A stretch of DNA of 60,285 nucleotides from Myxococcales bacterium (GTDB lineage: Bacteria > Myxococcota_A > Polyangia > Haliangiales > Haliangiaceae): contig JAEUJY010000151.1 of NCBI GenBank assembly GCA_016794525.1, positions 1-60,285 on the forward strand, in the 5' to 3' direction. The first letter of the stretch is position 1, and each line of letters opens with the position of its first letter. Below are positions 41,338 through 46,947 of the stretch, piece after piece. The notes under the pieces are model-generated. The model worked only from the letters and a program-made list of their open reading frames with translations, did no database searches and was not told the origin of the DNA. Both the position numbers and the translations under genes were made by a program.

Positions 41338-41428
41338 CGAAGGGAGAGGGAGTCGAACCCGCAAGGCACCTCGCGGTGCTCACGCTGCTTTCTAGGCAGG
41401 CGCCGTCGCCACGTCGGCTTGTCCCTTC
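41338..41428 (-). tRNA. tRNA-Ser(AGA)
   Basis: 91 nt class II: acceptor GAAGGGA/TCCCTTC, loop CTAGAAA giving anticodon AGA, long variable arm GCACC/GGTGC, discriminator G. A34 outside Arg(ACG) is rare in bacteria. Confidence 0.8.
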
Positions 41429-41522
41429 AGTCGAAGCGAGGGCGCGGCCCCCCGCCCGGGCGGCCGCGGCCGACGGTGCATCATCCGTCGACCGGGCCGA
41501 CCCTCATCCCACCGTCGCCCGT

Positions 41523-42074
41523 TCACGCTGCCTCCGGATCGGCGTCGATCTCGCCGGTCCAGTACAGGTAGTCACGCCACGCGTCGGGCACCGAGCGCGT
41601 GCTCACCCGGATCGTCACCGCCGGCACCCAGGTCGGCCGCACCGGCTGCGCGCGCAGCTTGAGGCCGGCCTCGCTCGGCGTCCGGTTGCCCTTGGCGCCG
41701 TTGCACGGGTAGCAGCAGGTGACGATGTTCTCCCACGTGGTGCGGCCACCGCGGGCGCGCGGGATCACGTGGTCGTAGGTGAGCTCCGCCAGCGTGCACC
41801 GGACGTTGCAGTACTGGCAGCGGTAGCCGTCACGCGCGTAGATGTTCACGCGCGAGAACTTGACGGGCTTGGCGTGCCGACGGAACGCGCGCAGCAAGCG
41901 CACGACCGCCGGGGCCTTGATGACGAAGGAGACCGCCTTGATCTCGGCGTCGTACTCCTCGATGACCTCGACCTTGCCGAGGGTGAGCAGCGTGATCGCG
42001 CGCTGCCACGAGATGACCTTGATCGGCTCGAAGCCCTGCGACAAGAGCAGGGTCCGGTTCGCCACGTGACTCAT
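41523..42074 (-). CDS. HNH endonuclease inside the tRNA island
   Basis: A 183-residue HNH nuclease of the McrA-like, zinc-stabilised type common in myxobacteria. An N-terminal part (MSHVANRTLLLSQGFEPIKVISWQRAITLLTLGKVEVIEEY) precedes the nuclease: CQYC, YDHVIPRARGG (catalytic His), NIVTCCYPCN with the second CxxC. ATG 42074 has AAAGGA about 10 bases upstream. It lies between Ser(AGA) and Leu(GAG) in the tRNA orientation. It could drive mobility of the tRNA block as a homing-type nuclease, but chromosomal HNH genes of this family also occur elsewhere, so this is open. Confidence 0.85.
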   Translation of the reverse strand: MSHVANRTLLLSQGFEPIKVISWQRAITLLTLGKVEVIEEYDAEIKAVSFVIKAPAVVRLLRAFRRHAKPVKFSRVNIYARDGYRCQYCNVRCTLAELTYDHVIPRARGGRTTWENIVTCCYPCNGAKGNRTPSEAGLKLRAQPVRPTWVPAVTIRVSTRSVPDAWRDYLYWTGEIDADPEAA

Positions 42075-42160
42075 TGCGGTCGTTTCCTTTCGCCGGAGTT
42101 CGAGACAGGGCGCGGGCCGGCCGCCGCGCTCCATCGGCCCACACCGTGTGGGCAAGTTCG

Positions 42161-42234
42161 TGTCGCCGAGAGGATTCGAACCTCCACTGGGTGACTTCTC
42201 GAGCCACCGACTCTGCCAGTTGGTCTACGGCGAC
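42161..42234 (-). tRNA. tRNA-Leu(GAG)-like, short variable loop, C33
   Basis: Acceptor GTCGCCG/CGGCGAC, anticodon stem GTGGC/GTCAC with loop TCGAGAA (C33), T loop TTCGAAT. The variable loop is only about 5 nt, although bacterial Leu tRNAs normally have a long arm. Confidence 0.7.
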
Positions 42235-42252
42235 GTGACGTGATCGTGATCG

Positions 42253-42326
42253 TGTCCCCGGCGGGATTCGAACCCGCGCTGCGCGAGGTTTGAGCTCGCC
42301 GACTCTGCCGGTTGGTCTACGGGGGC
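42253..42326 (-). tRNA. tRNA-Leu(CAA)-like, short variable loop
   Basis: Anticodon stem GCGAG/CTCGC with loop CTCAAAC, T arm GCGGG-TTCGAAT-CCCGC. The acceptor GCCCCCG/CGGGGAC has one C-A mismatch. Class I variable loop despite a Leu anticodon. Confidence 0.72.
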
Positions 42327-42330
42327 GTCG

Positions 42331-42407
42331 TGTCCTCGGTGAGATTCGAACTCACACTGCCCAGGTTCTGAGGCTGGTGACTCCTGCCAAGGTTGGTCTA
42401 CGAGGAC
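42331..42407 (-). tRNA. tRNA-Leu(CAG)-like, short variable loop
   Basis: Acceptor GTCCTCG/CGAGGAC perfect, enlarged D loop, anticodon loop CTCAGAA, T arm GTGAG-TTCGAAT-CTCAC, discriminator A. Class I variable loop as in its two neighbours. Confidence 0.75.
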
Positions 42408-42425
42408 GAAAAGGGCCTGGCGGCG

Positions 42426-42553
42426 CCACGCACCGGATCGCACGTGCAATCGCGATCCCCAACCGCGCGCTCGGTGATCCTCCTCCTGCGGCCCGCGGGT
42501 CGGGGGACGACCCGCGGGGCGAAGAACGGACGAGGCGCCGATCCGGTGCGTGG
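42426..42553 (-). ncRNA. Candidate structured RNA 1, closed by 15-bp stem
   Basis: CCACGCACCGGATCG (42426-42440) pairs perfectly with CGATCCGGTGCGTGG (42539-42553). Inside, CCGCGGGTCG/CGACCCGCGG forms a second strong hairpin, flanked on the minus strand by TCGCCC and GGGCCGCAG, the core of the repeated element found inside nearby tRNAs. With a Ro60 gene 2.4 kb away, a Y-RNA-like role is possible. Confidence 0.5.
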
Positions 42554-42570
42554 AGCCAGGAAAACGTAGC

Positions 42571-42705
42571 TTCTGATGACGCGGCGGGCTTCCAGCTACA
42601 CTCGCGGCAGACGGCCACGTGCTCGATAACCCTCGCTCACCGGCCCGCCGACGGTCGCCCGTCGGCGCGCGACCTGGACGAGGACGTCCGCGCACGCCAT
42701 CAGAA
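42571..42705 (-). ncRNA. Candidate structured RNA 2, closed by 8-bp stem
   Basis: TTCTGATG (42571-42578) pairs with CATCAGAA (42698-42705), with further pairing inward. The minus strand inside carries GGGCCG followed by GAGGGTTATCG, again the repeated core. It directly precedes Pro(CGG) at 42708. No T arm or tRNA shape is visible. Confidence 0.4.
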
Positions 42706-42707
42706 AG

Positions 42708-42779
42708 TCAGGGTGGCAGGACTTGCACCTGCAGCCACTCGGTCCCGAACCGAGCAATCTACTATTGAAATACACCCTG
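42708..42779 (-). tRNA. tRNA-Pro(CGG), G55
   Basis: Acceptor CAGGGTG/CACCCTG, anticodon stem CTCGG/CCGAG with loop TTCGGGA (U33), T loop TGCAAGT, discriminator A. Weak D arm. Confidence 0.8.
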
Positions 42780-42781
42780 GG

Positions 42782-42855
42782 AGTGATCGACGGGACTCGC
42801 ACCCGCTAGGACGAGGGTCACGGCCTCGCGCCTCGACGACTTCGGCCTCGATCAC
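42782..42855 (-). tRNA. tRNA-His(GTG)-like, C33 and G55
   Basis: Acceptor GTGATCG/CGATCAC perfect, anticodon stem CGAGG/CCTCG with loop CCGTGAC (C33), T loop TGCGAGT. The His-specific extra G-1 and C73 are not seen (discriminator T). Confidence 0.7.
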
Positions 42856-42857
42856 GG

Positions 42858-42928
42858 TCCGCCCGGGAGGAATCGCACCTCCATCACTCGGTTATCGGCC
42901 AAGCGCTCTGCTGTTGAGCTACGGGTGG
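42858..42928 (-). tRNA. tRNA-Ile(GAT), C33 and G55
   Basis: D arm GCTC/GAGC, anticodon stem CTTGG/CCGAG with loop CCGATAA (C33), T loop TGCGATT. The acceptor CCACCCG/CGGGCGG has one A-C mismatch. Confidence 0.75.
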
Positions 42929-42995
42929 GAAAGGCGCGCCGTCCGCCCGCGGGACGAGCCGGTGGTCCGGCCCGCGGGCGGCGGTTGGCGCGTTG

Positions 42996-43069
42996 TAGGG
43001 GTGGTCGGAATTGCACCGACGGCCTCATGGTCCCGGACCATGCGTTCTGGCTGCTAGAACTACACCCCT
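42996..43069 (-). tRNA. tRNA-Pro(CGG), second copy, C33 and G55
   Basis: Acceptor AGGGGTG/CACCCCT perfect, D arm GTTC/GAAC, anticodon stem CATGG/CCATG with loop TCCGGGA (C33), T loop TGCAATT. Confidence 0.78.
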
Positions 43070-43080
43070 GGAAGCGTGCG

Positions 43081-43213
43081 CGCAGATGACCGGATTCGAA
43101 CCGGCGGCCACTGGCTTGGAAGGCTGTAACCATCTCGCTGCGGCCCACGGCGGACCGCGGGCGAGGATCGTGAGACGGGTTTTTACAGTGCTCTACCGCT
43201 GAGCTACATCTGC
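43081..43213 (-). tRNA. tRNA-Gly(TCC) interrupted by 61-nt insert
   Basis: Acceptor GCAGATG/CATCTGC, D arm GCTC/GAGC, T loop TTCGAAT. After the third base of the anticodon stem (CTG) a 61-nt insert occupies 43125-43185. Removing it restores CTG-GC, which pairs perfectly with GCCAG around loop CTTCCAA. The insert starts and ends with complementary bases and contains CCGTCTC/GAGATGG. Confidence 0.75.
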
Positions 43214-43242
43214 GTGGCGGTGCCCCGGCGGGCGCCGCGTCG

Positions 43243-43315
43243 TAGGGGTGGCCGGAATCGCACCGACGGCCTCACGGTCCCCGACCGTGCGTTCTCACTA
43301 CTGAACTACACCCCT
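43243..43315 (-). tRNA. tRNA-Pro(GGG), C33 and G55
   Basis: Acceptor AGGGGTG/CACCCCT, anticodon stem CACGG/CCGTG with loop TCGGGGA (C33), T loop TGCGATT. Nearly the same body as the Pro(CGG) gene at 42996. Confidence 0.8.
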
Positions 43316-43325
43316 GAAGAAGTCG

Positions 43326-43451
43326 TGCAGGTGGCCGGACTCGAACCGGCATCTGATTGATTAAGAGTCAATAACCATCCAGCAGCGGCCCGCCTCGCGA
43401 CGGGCGAGGGACGCGAGACGATGATCTGCTCTACCGTTGAGCTACACCCGC
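43326..43451 (-). tRNA. tRNA-Lys(CTT) interrupted by about 53-nt insert
   Basis: Acceptor GCGGGTG/CACCTGC, D arm GCTC/GAGC, anticodon loop CTCTTAA, T arm GCCGG-TTCGAGT-CCGGC. The insert at 43371-43423 lies between the D arm and the anticodon arm; joining GAT to TGA gives a six-pair stem with TCAATC. A second, uninterrupted Lys(CTT) lies at 47447. Confidence 0.75.
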
Positions 43452-43465
43452 GAAGGAAGCATGCG

Positions 43466-43586
43466 TACAGGCGGCTGGAGTCGAACCAGCGTCACTTGAT
43501 CCCACATCAAGAACCATCTCCCAGCGGCCCGGTGACGGGCGAGGGATCGCGAGACGGAAAGTGTCCTGCCGTTAGACGACGCCTGC
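43466..43586 (-). tRNA. tRNA-like gene interrupted by about 50-nt insert, anticodon unclear
   Basis: Acceptor GCAGGCG/CGCCTGT, D arm GTCT/GGAC, T arm GCTGG-TTCGACT-CCAGC. The anticodon stem CTTGA/TCAAG encloses loop TGTGGGA, which reads TGG (Pro) with an abnormal G33; GTG (His) would need a shifted loop. The insert (43509-43558) follows CTT, which is repeated at its other end. Confidence 0.6.
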
Positions 43587-43610
43587 GTGAGGCCGGCGGA
43601 GCCGGCGCGG

Positions 43611-43697
43611 TCGGGGTGATTGGAGTCGAACCAATGAGACCGGTAACCATCCATGTGCGGCCCGTGGCCGGGCGAGGAGGTACAGATGGGCACCCCG
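43611..43697 (-). ncRNA. tRNA-like minihelix with embedded repeat element
   Basis: Acceptor CGGGGTG (43691-43697) pairs with CACCCCG (43612-43618), and the T arm ATTGG-TTCGACT-CCAAT is intact. Only about 55 nt lie between them, mostly the CTCGCCCG...CGGGCCGC...GGTTACCG element. No room is left for normal D and anticodon arms, so it cannot decode. Confidence 0.55.
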
Positions 43698-43702
43698 AGA
43701 AG

Positions 43703-43772
43703 TCGCAGCGGAGGGAGTCGAGCCCTCCTCGAAGCGGATATGAGCCGCTCGTCCTCGCCCGAGGTCGCTGCG
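43703..43772 (-). tRNA. tRNA-Met/Ile2(CAT)
   Basis: Acceptor CGCAGCG/CGCTGCG, anticodon stem AGCGG/CCGCT with loop CTCATAT. C1-G72 is paired, so it is not a typical initiator; Met or Ile2 cannot be separated by eye. T loop CTCGACT (C54), small D loop. Confidence 0.75.
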
Positions 43773-43822
43773 TGGCCCGACGCGTGGCGCGCCGGGGCGT
43801 GTCGTGCGTGTCGTGCGTGTCG

Positions 43823-43892
43823 TGCCACCGGAAGGACTCGAACCCTCGCCAGCGACGTTCGTAGCGTCGTGTCCCATCCTCGGGACGGTGGC
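43823..43892 (-). tRNA. tRNA-Arg(ACG)
   Basis: Acceptor GCCACCG/CGGTGGC, D arm TCCC/GGGA, anticodon stem CGACG/CGTCG with loop CTACGAA, T loop TTCGAGT. Canonical U33; A34 is normal for this Arg isoacceptor. Confidence 0.85.
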
Positions 43893-43910
43893 CTGTCGTG
43901 CGCGTGTTGG

Positions 43911-43976
43911 CACACCGCCAGGGAATCGAGGCTCTGCGTCCGAGGGTGACGCGGAGGCCCGAGCTGGCGTCGATGC
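43911..43976 (-). pseudogene. Degenerate tRNA, Arg(CCT)-like
   Basis: The 3' acceptor strand matches that of the Trp gene next to it, and an anticodon-like arm GCGTC/GACGC holds loop ACCCTCG (anticodon CCT, C33). The T stem does not pair (AGAGC against CCCTG) and the acceptor is irregular. Probably a decayed copy; the 5' boundary is approximate. Confidence 0.4.
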
Positions 43977-43986
43977 GTCGCGGTCG

Positions 43987-44057
43987 CACACCGCCAGGGA
44001 ATCGAACCCTGCGTCGTGGGTTTTGGAGGCCCAGCCCGGCGCCAGCCGGTGCAGTGC
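43987..44057 (-). tRNA. tRNA-Trp(CCA)
   Basis: Acceptor GCACTGC/GCGGTGT with discriminator G (Trp identity), D arm CCGG/CCGG, anticodon loop CTCCAAA, T arm GCAGGG-TTCGATT-CCCTG. U33 present; one C-A pair next to the loop. Confidence 0.8.
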
Positions 44058-44093
44058 ATGGACGTCGCGCGCCGTCGCCGGCTGCGCGCGTGG

Positions 44094-44163
44094 TGCCACC
44101 GGGAGGACTCGAACCTCCGTCATCGACGTTCGCCACGTCGTGTTCCATCCGTGGAACGGGGGC
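44094..44163 (-). tRNA. tRNA-Arg(GCG)-like, G33
   Basis: Same body as Arg(ACG) at 43823: D arm TTCC/GGAA, anticodon stem CGACG/CGTCG, but loop TGGCGAA gives anticodon GCG with G33. The acceptor GCCCCCG/CGGTGGC has one mismatch. GCG is not normally used in bacteria. Confidence 0.65.
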
Positions 44164-44204
44164 AGGTGTACGCGGCCGCCTGACGGCCGGAGGTACGGGT
44201 TGCG

Positions 44205-44422
44205 GGCGAGTCGCCACCGCGAGCGGTGGCGGGGTCTCGACGTCGGTGGCGTCCGCACCGACGAGGTCAGGCTCGTCGGCCGTTGACACGCGCCGGCCAC
44301 CTTCGAGGAGGTGCGCCCGGCGCTTCGCTGACTCGGTCGCCCGAGTGTCGCTACCTTAGGCCCGTTATAGTTACGGTAACCGACGTCTACCGGCCCGAAC
44401 GATCGGCGTCGCCGCCGATCAT
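44205..44422 (-). ncRNA. Structured region with a 23S rRNA helix 69-71 copy
   Basis: On the minus strand, 44348-44374 matches 26 of 27 bases of the very conserved 23S rRNA domain IV segment (GTAACTATAACGG then CCTAAGGTAGCGA). CGGTAGACGTCGG just upstream also resembles 23S CGGTAAACGGCGG. Strong hairpins surround it: GATCGGCG/CGCCGATC (44401-44420), CCGACGAG/CTCGTCGG (44258-44279), CGCCACCG/CGGTGGCG (44212-44231). No open frame or tRNA is present. Whether it is one RNA is not known. Confidence 0.5.
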
Positions 44423-44424
44423 CG

Positions 44425-44497
44425 TGCGCCTGGGGGGAATCGAACCCTCCATATCCGGTTTGAGGGACCGGGGGACTGACCATTGTCCGACAAGCGC
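44425..44497 (-). tRNA. tRNA-Glu(CTC), C33
   Basis: Acceptor GCGCTTG/CAGGCGC, D arm GGAC/GTCC, anticodon stem CCGGT/ACCGG with loop CCCTCAA (C33), T loop TTCGATT. One mismatch in the T stem. Confidence 0.8.
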
Positions 44498-44510
44498 AGA
44501 AAAAACTTCG

Positions 44511-44693
44511 CCTCTTCAGGTTCACGCCGCGCAACCCGCCCGACCGCCCCGCGCCACCCGGGAGGTGTTCGCCTCCTCAGGTTCACGCCGCGCAACCCGC
44601 CCGACCGCCCCGCGCCACCCGTGAGGTGTTCGCCTCCTCAGGTTCACGCCGCGCAACCCGCCCGACCGCCCCGCGCCACCCGTGAGGTGTGCG
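44511..44693. repeat. Three tandem 61-base repeats
   Basis: Unit starts lie at 44511, 44572 and 44633, each reading CCTCNTCAGGTTCACGCC... through CCACCCGNGAGGTGT. The copies differ at only a few bases; the third runs on into TGCGGACAGCCGTC, which leads to the double hairpin at 44716. A diverged single copy precedes the double hairpin at 47195 as well. Confidence 0.85.
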
Positions 44694-44715
44694 GACAGCC
44701 GTCTCGGAAGGAGGA

Positions 44716-44765
44716 CCCGGCGGGGGCATGACCCCGCCGGGGGAAGGTTTGGCGACAAACCTTCC
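44716..44765. repeat. Abutting double hairpin, copy 2
   Basis: CCCGGCGGGG-GCATGA-CCCCGCCGGG (44716-44741) is directly followed by GGAAGGTTT-GGCGAC-AAACCTTCC (44742-44765). Stem bases differ from the other copies but remain paired, while loop GGCGAC is constant. It lies just past the 3' end of tRNA-Asn in the minus direction. Confidence 0.8.
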
Positions 44766-44775
44766 AGTAGTTCAG

Positions 44776-44847
44776 AGGGCCCGGCGGGACTCGAACCCGC
44801 ACCCAACCGGTTAACAACCGGCCGCTCGACCGTTGAGCTTCGAACCC
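44776..44847 (-). tRNA. tRNA-Asn(GTT)
   Basis: Acceptor GGGTTCG/CGGGCCC with two G-U pairs, D arm GCTC/GAGC, anticodon stem GCCGG/CCGGT with loop TTGTTAA, T arm GCGGG-TTCGAGT-CCCGC. The discriminator reads T. Confidence 0.85.
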
Positions 44848-44923
44848 AGATCGCCGGTGGAGGCTGGGACATCCACCGGCGCATGCGTGTTAGGCGGCCC
44901 CGCGCGGGCCCGATCGTCGCCGA

Positions 44924-46561
44924 TCAGGCGCGCGCGAAGTCGCTGATGACCGCCGGCGTCGCCGTGTCGAAACCGACCACGTCGAGCATGCCGGCATCGT
45001 TCGGGTCAGCGATGCTGAACCCGTTCGAGGTCATCCCCACCACCACCACCTTCGCCGCGATGCCACGCGCCTGACGGTACGCGCGGATCGCCTGCGCCGG
45101 GTGCACGCTCCCGGCCCACGTCTCGCTGTCCGTGTAGATGACGAAGGTATCGACATCCACGCGGTTGCGCTCGGCCCACAGCATGGGCAGCGCGCAGTCG
45201 GTGCCACCGAAGGGCAGCCCGTCGACGGCCTTGCAGACGTCGTCGAGCCGCTGCCGCGGCGAGATCGCGAGCGGGCGCAGGCCCGACTCGCCGCCGCCGT
45301 ACTGGCCGCCGTAGCCACCGGCCGCGGCGGTGAACGCCACGAACTGGTGGTCGCGCTCGGTGGCCGCGGTGATCAGCGCCATCGCGGCGCTGCCGATCCG
45401 CGGCGTCAGGCCCGGCACCCCGGCGATCGTGCCCGAGGTCATCGAGCCCGACACGTCGAGGGCGAGCAGCGTGCGCTTGCCGCTCGGCTCGACCGCCTTG
45501 AACGCCTGGTAGAACGCGCCGTCGAGGGCATCGACGACCGCCGCCACCGGTGCCCAGGTGCCGCCGCCGCGCGCGCCGTGACCGCTCTTGTACGTGGTCA
45601 GGGCCGCCAGCACCGCGACCGGATGGACGCGCGCCTTCTTCAGGCGCGCCTCGTCACCCAGCCGCGCCACCACGGTCTTGGCCGCGTCGCTGCCGGCCTT
45701 GAGCAGGCCGACGCGCGTCATCGTCGCGAGGTTGCGGATCATGGCCGTCATCGGCATGTCGGCCAGGAGCGCGTCCCAGATCTCGGCGAAGGTCAGCCAC
45801 GTGGTCGGGACCGCCTCGCGCGGGATGCGGTGCTCGCGCACCAGCGCCGCCGCGCGCGCGACCTCGTCGACGCGCTTGAGCTCGTCGGCCGCGCTCAAGA
45901 GCTGCAGCGCCTGGTCGGCCTTGGCCTCGTCGGTCAGCGCGCCGCTGGTCACCCAGGCGAACAGCCGATCGTGCGAGGGCGAGGCCGCGCGCGGGTGCGC
46001 GAGGCGCAGGAGGTCACGGGTCGACCAGCCGTCGCGGCTGCCGTACTTCACGAGCTGGTAGGCCAGATCGCGGGCCGGCTTGTCGTTGAACCAGGCGGCG
46101 ACCGCCTTGCGCATGCCGCGACCCCAGCCGCCGAAGCCCTGCGCGTACTCGGCGAAGTGCATCAGCTGGGTGCCGGTGCGGCACACGGCCGGCAGCGCGG
46201 CGTAGGCGGCCTTGCGGGTCGCCTCGTCGCCGAGCTTCGCGCACATCGCGAGCGCGAAGATCGCCGGGTCGGTCTTGGGCGCGCGGCCCTCGGTGGCGAC
46301 CGCGACGATCGTGTTGACCACGCGGACGCCGTCCTCGGCGATGCAGCGCTGCACCGCGGCGGCGTTCTCGACGGTGAGCTTGGCCTCCTTGATGTAGTAG
46401 GTGCCGCCCTCGCTGCCGAGGATCAAGAAGCGATCGAGCCGCACCCAGTCGGTGACGGCCCAGGTGAAGCCGCCGGCCGAGTTCGCGACCTGGTTGGTAC
46501 CGGGGATCGCCTGCGCCTGCGGAGTGGTGAGGGTCGAGTAGTGCTTGGTGAACTTGAACAT
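44924..46561 (-). CDS. Ro60-like TROVE domain protein with vWA domain
   Basis: This 545-residue protein is a bacterial Ro60 (Rsr-like) homologue. The TROVE module (residues about 20-370) is a ring of helical repeats (RFLILGSEGGTYYIKEAKLTVENA is the hallmark). The vWA domain (about 375-545) has an intact MIDAS: DVSGSM, a Thr in GGTDCALPMLW, and Asp in YTDSETWAG. Ro60 proteins bind misfolded RNAs and Y RNAs and guide RNA quality control. ATG 46561 has GGAGG eight bases upstream. It lies inside the island between Thr(CGT) and Asn(GTT), in the tRNA orientation, with a 58-base gap to the tRNA upstream. Confidence 0.92.
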   Translation of the reverse strand: MFKFTKHYSTLTTPQAQAIPGTNQVANSAGGFTWAVTDWVRLDRFLILGSEGGTYYIKEAKLTVENAAAVQRCIAEDGVRVVNTIVAVATEGRAPKTDPAIFALAMCAKLGDEATRKAAYAALPAVCRTGTQLMHFAEYAQGFGGWGRGMRKAVAAWFNDKPARDLAYQLVKYGSRDGWSTRDLLRLAHPRAASPSHDRLFAWVTSGALTDEAKADQALQLLSAADELKRVDEVARAAALVREHRIPREAVPTTWLTFAEIWDALLADMPMTAMIRNLATMTRVGLLKAGSDAAKTVVARLGDEARLKKARVHPVAVLAALTTYKSGHGARGGGTWAPVAAVVDALDGAFYQAFKAVEPSGKRTLLALDVSGSMTSGTIAGVPGLTPRIGSAAMALITAATERDHQFVAFTAAAGGYGGQYGGGESGLRPLAISPRQRLDDVCKAVDGLPFGGTDCALPMLWAERNRVDVDTFVIYTDSETWAGSVHPAQAIRAYRQARGIAAKVVVVGMTSNGFSIADPNDAGMLDVVGFDTATPAVISDFARA

Positions 46562-46619
46562 GGCGAACCTCCGGCCCGGGGAATGCGGGCAGTGAGTACG
46601 GTTGCGAGACAACGGTGAG

Positions 46620-46692
46620 AGCCAGACGGGAGAATCGAACTCCGGACATCCGCTTACGGGGCGGCGCCTCGACCCATCGAGGGACGACTGGC
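46620..46692 (-). tRNA. tRNA-Thr(CGT), C33
   Basis: D arm CCTC/GAGG, anticodon arm CCGC/GCGG with loop CCCGTAA (C33), T loop TTCGATT, discriminator T as in Thr(GGT). The acceptor GCCAGTC/GTCTGGC has one T-T mismatch. Confidence 0.75.
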
Positions 46693-46699
46693 GAGAGAC

Positions 46700-46945
46700 A
46701 CAGGCGAAACCCGTGGGCGAGGATCGGCACCGAGGGGGGTACTTTTCGACGGTAACCCTCACGCCTTCGGCCCACCGGCGGCGCAAACGTGGGTCCACGG
46801 GCGAGGTGACGACCGAGGGAGGGTCGTTATCGGCGATAGCCCTCGGTCAGCGGCCCGCGGAGCTGCGCGTCGCCGGGCGAGGTCGTGGCCGAGGGGGATC
46901 GTTCGTAGCGGTAACCCTCGGCCGGCGGCCCGGCGATGTCGCGTT
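46700..46945 (-). repeat. Three tandem structured elements (75-83 nt period)
   Basis: On the minus strand the pattern GGGCCG, 3-5 bases, then GAGGGTTACCG (or GGGCTATCG), then CCCTCGG or similar, then ACCTCGCCCG is repeated three times. Each unit can form hairpin CCGAGGG/CCCTCGG and hairpin CGCCCG/CGGGC. The same GGGCCGC core occurs in the inserts inside tRNA genes at 43125, 43371 and 43509. Confidence 0.7.
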
Positions 46946-46947
46946 GG

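Noticed and set aside
43125-43558. Group I introns in tRNA genes
   Set aside because: The inserts are only 50-61 nt, lie in the anticodon stem, and lack the P/Q/R/S core of group I introns.
44511-44693. CRISPR-like array
   Set aside because: The 61-base units are contiguous tandem copies with no unique spacers, and no cas gene is present.
40934-44731. Many short open frames in the tRNA island
   Set aside because: They repeat translations of T-arm sequences (such as GGIEPPS or ESNPQ patterns), have no ribosome sites, and lie on tRNA genes.
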